This document shows, piece after piece, positions 36,401 through 49,606 of a DNA stretch of 64,000 bases. Under the pieces are notes generated by a model, which was given only the letters and a program-made list of their open reading frames with translations, was not told where the DNA came from and searched no databases. The stretch's first letter is position 1; each line of letters begins with the position of its first letter. Source of the stretch: Phoronis australis (Eukaryota > Phoronida > Phoronidae); the NCBI GenBank assembly GCA_002633005.1, contig NMRA01000084.1:110320-174319 (forward strand), given 5' to 3'. The translations under genes were made by a program, and so were the position numbers.

Positions 36401-39060
36401 GTGAATTGGCGCGCATTCTAATTTTTGTGCCGTCCCCATTTTTATTGTCGTTATTTGATATGCCGTATCGTTATCATCGTCATCATCATTTTCATTACAA
36501 TCACCAACGTCCTCCTAAGTATAATCGCTAACTTCATTATCATCGTTAACGTTAACACAAAGAACATTTCAAATACGGTTCCGCGCTTTACCATAAACTT
36601 AAAAGTCAATTAGGTCAAACAATCAAATGGAAACTTATGTTGTAATGTAATCAACTGGCATAACTGAGTTAGGTTTCGGAAGCAAGTGCGCTCAATCTTG
36701 CTTAATGAAATTACTAATAGGTGCGCGACTGCCAGGCTTTGCAAAAAGCTATTTTAGAGGTAATCGTGCGTGCATGTTCGACTGGTAGACAGTACAGCAC
36801 AGTATACGCGAACGAAAAGGATGTTATCACGCGCGCAACGGATACTACCTTAGTATCTCGTTTGAAGCAACGATGAAATGAATCATATTGTGATGTAAAT
36901 GCACAGAGACCAAATTTTTCATTTTTCGCTTATTCTAATACCATTCCATTAGTATTCAAGATGTCGGTCCCTGAAAGGTGAAAATTATTTAACAATTTAG
37001 AAGTAAACTACACAATCTGTTACATTCTGTATTAAACACAACAAATTTGACGCTTCTTGCACGGTTACTTCACCGGCGGGATATCATCTTTGCCACACCT
37101 GCGCATGCCTAATAATCTTCATCTCTCGCCAACCCTCTCGTTCATAATCCTGACAGCAACTCCTTGAAGACGGGACTGTTGCCAAGACAAGAATTTCAAG
37201 GATAGTTACGCTCTAGCAGTTTTCACAGCATAAATCATATATTCGATAAAAATTACAATAAAAGAACTTTCATCTAACTTCCTGAATTACAAACCACTTT
37301 GAGGTTGTGATGAAGCAGCTCCGTTTGTAAAATCTATTAGCCAATCTATAACTCCAACCTCAAGACTGTTTACACTGACTCGAGGTTTCCGTTGGCCAAT
37401 TCTCAAGAGATCTGGAAGTGTTACCGAGTATTCTTAGAAGAACGAGAAGGGGTATATGGTACAAACACATCATGTTTAATGATTGCAACTTTATGTAATT
37501 CTATTTGTTCCTTGATGCAGGGTGGGAGTTGAACCTTGGACCTTTTAGTCGTCAGTACATCACGCCGTCCACAAGACTCCCGAGTCATCTTTCAACTTCG
37601 TGGGGATTTTCCTACGATTAAACCTTCCTCTAGCCGGGTGTCGCTTGGCTACTTGCTAGACTGGCTGGAAACACTGCCATGTGTAGTTTCCTTGATCTTA
37701 CTTTTAGTCCAACCTATTTTACAGTCGAGTACCTGGATGTTCCCCCGCTGGATGTCATGCTGTTTTAAACTCTGACGTGTTGATATGCTCGGCTACACTA
37801 ACATGGGCGGCGCACCATAGTGGGCTGGGAGGGCCACAGCCCCTACTTTTTTTCAGTGATGCGCTGCCCATGCCTAAATGGCTATTGTCTTTTCTTGGGC
37901 AGTTGTAATCAGCAGTCCTGGTTTACTGGATTCACCACCTTCAAATAGGATTTGACGTTCTTTTTGTCCGTGGGCTGTTTTTGGGATTGATTTTGGTCAG
38001 TAGTCTACCAAGGATGTCTGATCGCTACAGCCACCGTTCTTATTTTGAATACCGTGAACAGAGAACTTAGTTTTTAGGAGATTGCAGAAATTTTGACAAT
38101 TAGTAAATACCCGGTGTAGGAAAGTTCGAGGTTTAAAAGGTTCATCAGTTTTGATCACATGCTTTTAAATTTTCCCAAAGATAAAATTCAGCGCATTCTT
38201 TACAAGTTTTGAGGATTCCACCCTCCTACCTTTTACATGAAGGTAAGTTTTGACGCGAAATCAAGTTAAAACCTGCTGATTTAAAATAAATATAAACCAT
38301 ACAACCGATAACCGAAATTCATAAATTCAATACATTGTATCTTCATGGCCATTGAAAATATGACCTGCATCAAGCCACAGTTGGTTCTTGTTGTTTTTCA
38401 ATTGCAGTCTAGGTAGTTATTGATGCGTGCTTAGTTGGAGTAAATGTTAATATAATCTAATTGATGGAGTTTTAAGCTTCAAATGCTGTTCAAAGCACTT
38501 GTAAATCCCAATTTAAAGCATTCAAATGTTCGAAAGATCTTTTATCATCACATCCCTGTGGTGAGGTCGACATGGCCTTGGTGCACAGGTCTATAATAAA
38601 TATACGATAGTCTTCATACATGTACAGCTAGCTGCTGACTAAGTTCGACATTGGCGATTTCAGCTTTAGCCACTTGTAAATGAATGACGTACTGTTTAAC
38701 TTGTTACTTTCTGTGTCGCGGCATTTGCGAGCTACGATTGAAGAAATGCTCGTTTTCATATTTGCGCTGTTAAACAGAGACTATAAAGTGGCGTTCTGTC
38801 AAAAGCCGACATTGAGTTAGTCTACTTACCGTTACAAAACTGGCCACAACGTGGCCGTTTCTGAGATGAGATATGATTTCAGGTCTTAAGAATAACTGAC
38901 AGTTCGCTACATGTATTTGTTGAGATCATGCCCGGCTACTAAAATGACACGTGGTGACAAGTCAATTTGAATAGTCGTATCTCAAGCAATAACAAACCGA
39001 CAAGCTCTGAACAGTTTGACTACGAAAGAATTTAAAGACAGTTTCGTACCGATTAGTACA
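33440..39060. other. Gene-poor region upstream of the GPCR
   Basis: It would contain the GPCR promoter and any 5' UTR exons, which I cannot place. A tRNA-like B box on the minus strand (GGTTCAACTCC, 37535-37525) suggests a decayed SINE. A G-run lies at about 35263-35272. An open frame at 35629-36006 is AT-driven and hydrophobic and has no ATG at its start. Confidence 0.4.
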
Positions 39061-39063
39061 TGT

Positions 39064-39232
39064 CAGTGGCGGATTTAAGGGGAGGCCAAGAGGACCATGC
39101 CCTCCAAAATTCTCCCATATTCCATTTGGCACCGCCGGGGGTGCGAATGTCTGACCTGCAAAATCCTGGCTAATACTCTGCTCTGCTCCCCTCCCTAACT
39201 CAAAATCATGGATCTGCCCCTGCAGGAGTAGT
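39064..39232. mobile_element. hAT-type MITE, degenerate
   Basis: The left end CAGTGGCGGATTTAAGGGGA and right end ATGGATCTGCCCCTG (inverse CAGGGGCAGATCCAT) resemble the CAG-GGCGGAT termini of hAT MITEs. 169 bases, no coding. The 8-base flanks (gtacatgt / caggagta) do not match. Confidence 0.5.
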
Positions 39233-39618
39233 GTAAATCAAAACTTTTTTTTGTCGGGAAGCTGATTTTAGCCGTTTTAAATGATTAAACAACCAAGTTT
39301 TTCATCACTCAAATGCACCTTTCAGGTACTTTCATCAGTTAAGAGTAAAGAAAGAGACAATAATATAAGATCAATTCGTAACTTACAGTCCGTCTCGTAC
39401 GTTTATTTACATTTTTACTGGCATTGAGGCACCTTTCATGTTTTTGCTTACGTGAAGTCACTGCTCAGGTCAGATACAGGTTGGTCGATGTTCAACTTAA
39501 CGGCTGTGAACGGTAAAACAAAGACCATCAATGCAATTCTGTGCCGAATATTGCTCCAACAAAGGTGAAAATAGTTTCCTATTATATTATCCGGTTAACG
39601 CATGTAAATAAATCACTA

Positions 39619-40024
39619 CAGGATTGCTCATCCATGAACAACCCTGCCCATGTGGCACATACTGAGCCACAACACCACGTTCTTTACAATATCTCTTTTT
39701 ATCACTCCGGCTGGTCTGCTCACCCAGCTTGTACGGAACCCTGCTTTGTAGGTTGTTATAGCCCAGTTGGCTGTTTAGTGTACCCACTTGGTACTTTATA
39801 TGATATTTGCCCATTTGGCAGTTTGTACCCACTTGGTACTTGTTATTGAATTTGCCGTTTTGCTCGACCCAGTTGGTAGGCAATCGGCCAATACCCATTT
39901 GGTATTATGTACCCATTTGGTACTATTGCTAACCTGTGCCACTTAGCATCCGATACTCAATTGTACTTTGGGTATCGGAAATGTGTGTGTTATCTCTTGT
40001 AATTAAGGAACCCATCTGGTTCCT
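39619..40024 (+). repeat. Hairpin-array repeat, copy 1
   Basis: 406 bases from CAGGATTGCTCATCC to GGAACCCATCTGGTTCC, clearly homologous to the inverse of 47382-47782. It contains successive short hairpins such as GTACC-CACTT-GGTAC, TGCC-CATTT-GGCA, ATACC-CATTT-GGTAT, AGCC-CAGTT-GGCT and GGAACC-CATCT-GGTTCC. A frame of about 70 residues over it is not conserved as protein between copies (changes are mostly amino-acid altering). Confidence 0.9.
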
Positions 40025-40246
40025 TCTGTGAAATATTTATTTGTAGAGCTGTGACCCTGAAATTCCCAATACAACTTAAAATATACATTATTGTTGTTGT
40101 TTTATTTGTCCCCAATAAATCACTAACCGTTAATTATTGTGCGAAGAATTCAAGGAGAAAGGAAAAAAAAACAAGTGATTTTGATACCACCAGCCTTCAG
40201 CCGTGAGGTATACGTACCTTTCCGCCAGCTGTGTTACTTGTCTGCG

Positions 40247-40530
40247 CAGAGGCGGATCCAGGATACCATAAGAGGGGGGGGGCAACATGTTGCTTCGGGG
40301 AATTGGGCAAAGCGCGATTGTATGTGCACAGGCAGCCCGAAAGTTGCGGGGTGGCGGACCTCTGTTCAAGAAATACATCTCATTGGACTCTTAAAAAAAC
40401 AAAAAAAACCCGGGAACATCTGCTACCGGTCTAAGTTGTTGAACTCAATATTTCCTCACGCTTCACGCTGTTGCTGTTTCATTTTAATTTTGCTTGCGCC
40501 GGCGAAGGGCCACCCCTGAATCTGCCTATG
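40247..40530. mobile_element. hAT-type MITE
   Basis: The left end CAGAGGCGGATCCAGG and right end CCTGAATCTGCCTATG (inverse CATAGGCAGATTCAGG) match at 13 of 16 positions. The 284-bp interior has a G-run (40275-40283) and a frame with no recognisable product. The 8-base flanks do not match. Confidence 0.55.
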
Positions 40531-41791
40531 CTACGACTACATATACCGCTTTATTGGACTTTTTGAATGAATTCTACAAACTTTGAGTTAAGAACTGATA
40601 GAAGATATTTTATGATCATAAACTTCTTTTTCCGCAGTTTTCGTGTAGTCGCCGTCGGGTTTTATTCACAATGTTACAGTTCGTGTTTCTGTTTTGAACG
40701 GTGATGTGTGTCAGTCCCACTGTACGCCCAGCAGGATGTATGATGATTCATTGCTATTGCTATTAAAATCGGTGAATTCGTAACATTCCAAATGAAACTG
40801 TGCACTAAATGTTCATGCCTTTAGAAATGCTATGTAAAATGGTATATTGTATAGTAATGAAAAAGACAATATTAAAATAATATTGTAACATTCGTCTATA
40901 TGTTTTATGATTGTCTTTCGGTAGGAACCGAGAACTATTTTTAGAGAATAAAACATTGCCTGAATGGTTGGAATTTTTGTTGTAAAAAGGCACGTCAGAT
41001 ATTTTGTCACTCTTATGTTAAATTCAGTTTCTGAGAAAGAGAACAATGCCTGTTAACAGTCCTGTGATGGTTTCAATCTGCTTAACGACATACCTTAGTA
41101 GAATTAATACAGATGATTTCTTCAACGACTCCGGTCTACACCATTTAGTGTGATGGATGCTATTAACAAGTTTATGCTTTATTTTCACCGAGAAGGTCCT
41201 CACAATTTTGCAGGGCCAGCGTCCAGCTTCCAAGATTCCCCACTTGTCTTTTAAGTAACTCAGTTTGAAAATGGCAGATATTTTATTATCTCAGAGTAAT
41301 CATCAATTGGATTTTGTTGCGGTAGAGACATTGTTCATTTTTTTCTTTGCTGCAATTTGTTTTCAAAATACCCATCTACAAGGGACTATTGAACTTACCC
41401 TCACAGCAAAATAGTACTCAATATCTTAGCCGTGGTGCCGGATTGGTTGCAAAGTTCTTTGTGACGTCATTTGCAACGTAATACTGTTGGTTGAAATTCT
41501 CTTATTGACTCCAGTCATAGAGAGGGTTTCTCAAACTTACGCAGTGGCATGGCCCGAAAATACATGCACGTACTGCTCTCTGCAGTTTAAAACACACGAA
41601 AAACCTCACATTACATGTATGTAGAGCTCCCCATGGGGCAGATTTTTTTCCAACAAAAATAATTTGCTGTGCTCTCTACTTAGAAGGGAGTCATATGAAA
41701 CACAGTCTTGGATGAATTTCTAATCAAATTCCTTTTATTAATTACGCGTTTCCCAATTATGGCTCCTGTGAATTCGATATATTATTTTTTT

Positions 41792-42420
41792 GCGCTACAC
41801 TTCATAAAATATTCATATTCAATATTCACATGAATTGACCACATTTGTTGAAATCATTAGATGCACGATTTGCTTGTGCAGAATGATTTTGAATCAAGAA
41901 CGACCTTGAAACATATTTCTGGCACAAGATGACTCATTACCATCAGCAAGCTCCATCTGGTGGTTTGGACAGTTTTGACAACTAATTCTCCCACGGTTAT
42001 CTGCACCAGCAAACGTGGTTAACACTTTTCAACAGGTTAAACGGTGGTCCTCGTATTGCTTGGAGGGTCACTTTTCGACATATCATCGAACCACTCGCTT
42101 CCGTATTTAAATCTTATGAGTCAACTCTCTGCATGGTTTTCGGCTTTTGTTATTAGACATCGTCCGACTCTTGAAGTTGTGATTTCGGTCATCTGGCGTG
42201 CGCCCGTTATTTCCAAGATCAAAGGGTGGATTAAATTGATTTTTAGGCTCCGCATAAAACCGTGAAATAGATAAATCTTAATGTTGTGCCCGTTTGTTAA
42301 CTTGCATGTCGCCGTTTGCACATCCTTTTCTTCGAGCGGGATTCTCGTGAGGGAGTAAACGGCTAGGATTTCCCGCAGAAGTAGCGTTACATGTATAATT
42401 ACAATGGGAAATGGTACGGT
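41792..42420 (+). repeat. Diverged dispersed repeat, copy 1
   Basis: Shares in the same order with 55609-56320: TGCGCTA-ACT, TCAAGAAC--CTTGAAACATAT, GGCACAAGA-GAC, ggCGTGCGCCCGTT, ATAAAACCGTGAA, and GCGGGATT. The similarity is interrupted and clearly old. No coding motif seen. Family unknown. Confidence 0.6.
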
Positions 42421-42429
42421 TTGTACCAA

Positions 42430-45400
42430 ATCAAGAGAAATTAACTTCAAATGTGGTACGAACGGAATTCAGCAAATGTTTGGACTTGTGGCGGCCATGT
42501 TTCGGCGCAAGAAATAAAAAGATTATTCTGAAAATTGCGTGTTCATTTCTGGTTATTTTGAAAACATTCGACTGTTTAAAGAGAGTCATTTTGTAAGAAG
42601 TAGATTGTGGTGCCGTCAAATTCCTGTTTACGAAGCTTTTAAATGGAAAGAACACAAAAAGTATCTTTAATGCGGAGCTACACTCGGGCGGACATTCGGG
42701 ACCAAAATGTAGTTTATGGAAGACCAGAACCAAGGATTCATTAATGCTAAGAGATTTGATTATTATTAAGTTTGTGAATTTTGTGTTTTGAATATTCTTG
42801 TAGCAACAGAAAAAGCCAGTTTAAATCGTCGTTGAGCCTGTTTCGACTTGCCTGACGTTCTCTGACAAGTTTCTAGTTGACTGAACACAGACGTTGGTTA
42901 AATTAATCAATAATCACCATGTCTTAATTATGCAATCTTGACTGTATGGATTTTACCGAGCGACCGCCGGTATAACTTCGTGCACCGGGCCGGAGAATAT
43001 GCGCAGAACATGCAGGGATTCAAAACATGTTCGCGTAATCGGATTGTATTTCCCTGGCGACCTTAATTTACCCGTTGACAACATTTACAGATTTATCGTT
43101 AACAAAAACTGATATCTGTGGTTTGCTTAAAAGCAAATTGCTTTTCCCAGTTCAATGCCATAGCTACCCCAATTATTCCGTCACATAAACATAGACTTTT
43201 AAGGCCCGTCTTCCTTCGACATTTTAATCGTTAGTACACGTTTCATCTGTCGATCGCACTTATTGAAGTAATCAATTATTTAGGGTCGAAGCAATTTTGT
43301 CGTACCCGCTCCACCTAACACATGAAGCATTCTCTGAGCCCGTGAACGTTGCTCCTGATATCTAATACCCAAGCCATAGCATTCCAAACTGATTTTCGGG
43401 CGGAGGAAAACTATAGCGGTCAGTACTTGTAAATCACACTGTGTCCAACGACAAGCAAGACATTTTCGGATGACACCAGTGAAATAATCGTCCATTTTGA
43501 AAACGCAAACGATAACGTTTCGCGAACACCTCAAATCGTATGCATCGTATCCATGTCGGTTCGGGAAACTGCCAAGGGGCATACACAACCACAATTTTCA
43601 TCAGCGTAGCCCATAAATCCCCCAATGCCTATGTAATCAATCTATACAGAAGCTAAATAACTTTTAAGAGCATCAACTGGAGAATATCAAATCACCTGTA
43701 GTGAATCACTGAGGTTGTGGGCATTTGCTCTAGCATCTGATATCCACCTCTAATTTAAGGTTGCATGAACTGGTCGTTCTACTACTACTGTACAATAACC
43801 AAGAATAAATTGTGACGAATACGAGTGAACGTCAGCATTTTCTTCATAGAACGTAAACTAATGGTGACAAAAATTCTTTATTTAATAAATTACTTTTTAG
43901 TCAATTCCTGTGAGATTATTCTGTCTAACTGACAGCATTCTAAACAAAGACCAAGCCGTGCATTAAATTTCTCTGGTATTTCCGTGTTTAAAGGACCATA
44001 ACGCGTTACGTCGGAAAAGCGCATTTACTTAATTAGGATTGTTTTGGACGTGATAGACTTCCTGAAGATATCACCTTTGACTAAAGCTAAAAACAATAAA
44101 TCCCTTTGTGTGTTTATGATTTGATAACAAATCATAAATTCTTGCCGTTGACTGTCAGTCATTTGCTGAAGTCGAGGACTGTGACTTACCAGTTAAATAC
44201 GCTTAAAAAATTCGGCTACTTACCCAAGTGGGTCGAGGTATTGAGTTCTAAGTCGTAGTGGGGTTGATGTCGAAACGCTTTTTCGACGATTTTGTCACTT
44301 CATTCTGAGCGCTGTACATCAATAAATTATGAGCACTCGGATGCTGAAAAATGGAATATTGGAACACACTGTTAGATCACAAACGATTGCACACAACTAC
44401 ACAAGCTGTCGCAATTGATAAAGTTCGACAGTTACAGTATGAAAGTTATAATACAGTCGAATGCTAGGGCAACTACCCAAGAAAATCTGGCAAGTGAGTT
44501 TTTATTTCTGTAAGCAAATGATGTTCACAGAGACTGGCCTAATCGTGCGAGGGTCCGTTTGCCGTTGCCTATGGTGATGGCTTGAAATCTAAGTTGTTGT
44601 TTTACGCCCAATGAACGGGTGTGAAGAGAACAGCTTGCAAACACAACATCCGGCCGGGAATAATTATGTTGCCCTGTCCGTCACCTATCGAACGTACGAG
44701 AGTGTTGTCGATTGACGATTGTCGCACATACTCGCCCAAACTCTCTACGACTGTAGAGAGGATCGCCAAGGGTACATCACACGCATGATTATAATCAACG
44801 TTTATATTTTGTCAACCAACAAGATTGTCGTGCGGTTAAAACGGATACCAAACCCGGTTTTGGACTACTAACAAATATTGAGTACGACTTTCCCTTCCAG
44901 TTCTCTGTACAAAGTAATGCCCAGTAGCCCTCGACAACCCTCAAAAGCTTGGGCGATTTATACAACAACTGTAGGGAACAACTACACACCAAGAATCCTA
45001 TCTGCTACTCAAAGAGTACGGATATTTATTTAAAACTTGCTTTTACCGCTCAAATGGTACGCCAGTGTTTCATTAACAGGTGACAGAACGAGGATTGGTT
45101 GAAATCAGCAAAACATCCCGAGATAGATCCTGTCTTCAAAGGGCCTTGCTGCCAAATTATCCTGTATGTCACATGTAAGTTGTGTGCATTAGTAATCACT
45201 ACATTATTTTTAGTCCAGTCACATTTTCAACTAGAAAAACATCATTCTTGACCCATTATTCTGTGTTTGTAATTGTCATTTACTAATAAGCGGAACGTCT
45301 CACATCGAGGTATCTCTAGTCACTGCGTTTCGATACGAGACGAAAGTGAAAGGGAACCAAAAAGACGGTGCTGAGACGTACATGTATGAACCACGTGACC

Positions 45401-45811
45401 GGTGTTGTATTCCAGACACGATTTTGTCCAAACTTGAAAATTTCCACACAGCCTCAACACGTTTCACAAGATTTGAGTACGTCCTTTGAACGAGCTTGGT
45501 GTGACAAAAAGTTGAAACAGGATTGATGTCCGATGCCTAGCTGTTTCTACACATCCGTCAAGAAACTCGCGGTTTGGTGAAGGCAAAAATGCGTTACTGC
45601 AAACGGAGTGATTACCTGTTTGATTAATTAGACAAATGACCTTTCACAACTGCGTCATATTTTCATCTCCTATAAAACTTTGTCCATTGCTAGAACACTT
45701 TCGTTATTGATTATTGTATCTTCACGACTGTATTACTCCTTTATGAGCAACCAACGGTAAGTCAGAAGAGTTAGGCATCATCCACTTCCACCGACATAGA
45801 AACCAGGTGTG
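42430..45811. other. Gene-poor region
   Basis: No splice-supported exon or named repeat recognised. Frames at 43280-43625 minus overlap in two registers and lack domain similarity. Confidence 0.4.
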
Positions 45812-45952
45812 CGTTCAGTAGACGCTAGGACCTACGCTAGGACCTAGCTAAAACCTAGTCAAAGTCACGTGCTCTCATTTAAAATGCACGGCAATACCTC
45901 ACGTAATCTCGCGAAGTCTTGCTTTTTAGCGAGGTCCTAGCGTTACTGAACG
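45812..45952. mobile_element. 141-bp MITE with 21-bp inverted ends
   Basis: The left end reads CGTTCAGTAGACGCTAGGAC and the inverse of the right end CGTTCAGTAACGCTAGGACC. They are identical apart from one inserted base over 21 bases. ACGCTAGGACCT is repeated just inside the left end. No coding; no clear target duplication (gtg / gga). Confidence 0.7.
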
Positions 45953-47381
45953 GGAGGCAACGGTTTACTATTGGCACTTTTTTCTGTCCAAAAGGTTGGG
46001 CTTATAAGTGTTCAAGATACATACAACTTCTGTCAAAATTTTACCTGATAAGTATCGTCAGGTGCTGTATATTGGCAATAAAAAGATGTTGCTTTAAAAT
46101 ACAGACATTTCAAAAAGTGCGTGGGTAGATATCTTAATTTTCTTAATTTACATTTTTGAAAAATATATTGCATAAAATAATGTACAGCAATAGTAAAACC
46201 GACAGAATCTCTTATCTTAACATTTAATCCTTGGAAATGAACTTTCTTGACCAAGTGTATCAATTGAACATAGTAGATGACCAACTTAATTAATTAGTCA
46301 TCTAACTCGGCTAAAACTCCACCTTCCGACACAACTTACCGATATAAAGCTGCAAGCTTGTAAAGAGTTGGCAGATTATTATTGCTTGAGATACGGCTGT
46401 TCAAATTACCTTGTGTCAGCGTGTCATTTTATTCGGCAAACATGATTTTAACGAATGACGACCTGACAGTTCTTTGCAAAACCAGAACTCACTTCCCATC
46501 TCAGTTGAGGCCAATTTCAAAAGTTGTCTTCAAGAGAGTTTATGACCAAGAATAATTCAACGGCTCGTATACAACAGTGTGCTACGTTGAGAATTGAAGA
46601 TCGAGCGCGGAATCACCAATGCGACAACTCTGTCTAAATCACTTGCAGTTTACTCAACGCGAAAACATTGTGTTCCGTCAAAAATCTTATTGTTTATGAT
46701 CACGCGCTGTTAAAACTAATTGTAAAGAAATTATAAGTCGTGGTCTGGTCATAACGCACAATCATCATTACGTAACACATATATTGGATGTACGTTCTTG
46801 TAATAAGAGCATTGGTGTCAAGCACATATTTATTCATGGAAACGTCCACTGCCAATACAGTATACGTAATTAAGCAACTGAGTACATAACAAGAAATGGG
46901 GAAAAAGAGCTGAGTGTCTCACTCTCGCCAACTCTCAGTTTCACTTGATTGTTCAGTTATACATTAATGCTTTTCTCGTAGGGGATCGAGTCGTTGAAAT
47001 GCTTGCTTCTCTGGCGATTCTGCCTTGCTAAGAAACTAAATGTTTGCTTAACGGTGTCAATCAGACGCTGCTTTACCGATCAAAACTCAAACTAAAACGC
47101 GTCTAGCTGATTCACGTCAAGAAGATTTCAAATAGTTATTATGTGTTAAGGATTTATACGTTTTGCAATCAATCTTGGCTGACGCATTGTTTAGTAGTGG
47201 GGGTAGGAGCTATGAACATCACGTTCACTAATATATGAACAAACAAATAAACGATACAATGTTACCCACTGGAATGATGTTCAGAGGACGTACATACATC
47301 TATACGTAACTTGTTGGCTAACGTGACCACCAACACCATATTAGCCATCAGAAAGGCACCTTAGTTTTAATAGACTTACAC

Positions 47382-47782
47382 AACCAGATGGGTTCCTTAA
47401 TTACAAGACATAACACACACATTTCCGATACCCAAAGTGTAATTGAGTATCGGATACTAAGTGGCACAGGTTAGCATAGTACCAAATGGGTACATAATAC
47501 CAAATGGGTATTGGCCGATTGCCTACCAACTGGGTCGAGCAAACCGGCAAATTCAATAACAAGTACCAAGTGGGTACAAACTGCCAAATGGGCAAATATC
47601 ATATAAAGTACCAAGTGGGTACACCAAACAGCCAACTGGGCTATAACAACCTGCAAAGCAGGTTCCGGACAAGCTGAGTGAGCAGACCAGCCGGAGTGAT
47701 AAAAAGAGATATTGTAAGGAACGTGGTGTTGTGGCTCAGTATGTGCCAAATGAGCAGGGTTGTTCATGGATGAACAATCCTG
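47382..47782 (-). repeat. Hairpin-array repeat, copy 2 (inverted)
   Basis: 401 bases, inverse orientation to copy 1. Hairpins lie at 47382-47394, 47425-47453, 47479-47493, 47497-47511, 47523-47537 (imperfect), 47563-47577, 47582-47594, 47608-47622, 47630-47642, 47650-47662 and 47760-47777. Stems vary (GTACC, ATACC, TGCC, AGCC, AACC) with matching changes on the other arm; loops are AAATG, AAGTG, AACTG or AGATG. The outer end is CAATCCTG in this orientation, so both copies face outward with the CAGGATTG end. Confidence 0.9.
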
Positions 47783-48300
47783 TCCACCGCCACAACTCAC
47801 ATGGGGACCGTGACCCTGGTAGTCACAAGCAATGAGAAAAGGACTGATACCAGTCCCGGATTTGCCTCCATATTCAGTGAAGCTCGCCCCCCCCGCCCTC
47901 CGGGGTGCAGGCACGATGTTAGTCTTGGGGCACGACACACGAGGACAGATTGGATACCTCACGGTGAGCAGTACCGCTCCCGCCAATTTCGAAGCCCAGC
48001 CACACCCTGGTCGCCGAGAGAGCCGGAGTTGTGGTTGCTATACATTACAGGCACCTCTACTGACCCCATACCACACTCACCTAGCAGACACTGCTATGCC
48101 TTAACTACAAGGGAAATTGCACCACACAACTGTGCAAGTACAAACCTACCTGGAGGACCTGCGGTGGTTCCCACCCGAGCATCGCATGGCACAGGACCAC
48201 CCTACGCTCCCGGCCGGGCTTTCCCCGGGTCCAAGCCGCCCCCAAAGGCCAACTAACCCTCACTCATATCGCGGCAAATCCTGGCGAAATTGCCGGTTTA
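47783..48300. other. GC-rich island beside hairpin repeat copy 2
   Basis: Markedly higher GC than its surroundings, with C-runs (47887-47895) and frames open on both strands (151 codons plus, 171 codons minus reading into the repeat). The absence of this segment beside copy 1 suggests it is a different insertion or a longer version of the same element. No protein similarity recognised. Confidence 0.35.
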
Positions 48301-48564
48301 GGGTACACTTTAGTACCTCAAGTTTATTGCCCCCCAATTATTACGAATCTAATGCATCATGTACATGTATGAGCTAGGGTAGAGCAGCCGAAGACAACTG
48401 GCGTTCAGGTTCCTATGTGCGAAGGTGTTGGTAAAGCGGTGGAACAATTAACTTGCGTACCAGAAGAGGTAAGCCTTGTGACAATGGATGGGGAGTAACC
48501 TCACACGGAAGCATGTGCTGTTAAGGAAACTCGCTGCAAAATTGTACTGAGAACAGAAAGATTG

Positions 48565-48745
48565 TAGTTTTTTTATAAAACATTTTTACTTAGTTTTTTA
48601 ACATTTTTGTTTAGCTATTTTTATTCATTTTTTAAATATTATTTATTTACTTTTTTAATATATTTTTTATTTAGTTTTTATATTTGTTATTTAGTTTTTT
48701 TAAATAGTTTTATTTGCTTTTATTTTTTTATTTTTTACATAAGAT
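48565..48745. repeat. T-rich low-complexity tract
   Basis: Degenerate TTTTATT/TTTAGTTTTT repeats over about 180 bases; a similar tract lies at 51470-51650. No function assigned. Confidence 0.8.
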
Positions 48746-49606
48746 AGGAAAGATGTAATGGTGGAGGAAAGGTAAAGGACCATCAGCATGGGAGATGTCA
48801 TTTCATATAAAGATTATGAACAGATCTAAAATCATTATTCAAACAGTCCTATTTATTTGCTGATGCTTTTAAGATGAAAACCGACAGTTTGATAAAAATC
48901 ATTAATTAAAACCATGTATCAAGCTATCTGCCACAGACAGACCTTCACACGGAAACTTGGATGGCTACTATATGTCTAAGGAAAATAAAATATCTATACA
49001 AATCCTACAGAATACAAATATACGAGAGAGCAGAGCAGCAACAGGCTCTCAGGAATAATGATACCCCAAGACGTATAAAATAGACAACACCAAGTACACA
49101 AATCAGGAAGCAACTTGGTCTACAAAAAATGATTGGCAGTAAAGACCTAGGACCCTATCATTGTGTTCAACGAATATCCTAGAGCTAAGCAAAAGGACAA
49201 ATAACATTTGTGCTGTCGATGTCAGGAAAAGATGGGCACAACTAGTCAGTAAATGCAATTAAGTCTAGGGTTCTGGTATCATGAAAGTTTAGTCTAGAAA
49301 GTTCCATTGCTGGCACGAGGTCATCAGCACCATGCAACAAGTTATTGTGTAATTACATGAGAGTGAAACCACAGGCTGGCCCATTACCATGAAATCTGGG
49401 TCAATGAGCACTGCAACTGAATTTGGGCAATGAAGGGTCAAACACTAAGTCCTTGTTTGGAGGCGGGCACTATTTGGGCAATCGTTTGATTCAAAATGTG
49501 TTATAATGGGTTGTGTTAATTAGAGACAGCAAGTGAATTATTGAACACTAGCCTCAATTCACTTTAGTATCTCTTAGTCGGGCACAAACTACAACAGTGA
49601 GTAGCT

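Noticed and set aside
47471-47986. 171-codon minus frame
   Set aside because: It runs through the hairpin repeat. The equivalent frame in copy 1 differs mostly by amino-acid-changing substitutions, so it is not under protein selection.
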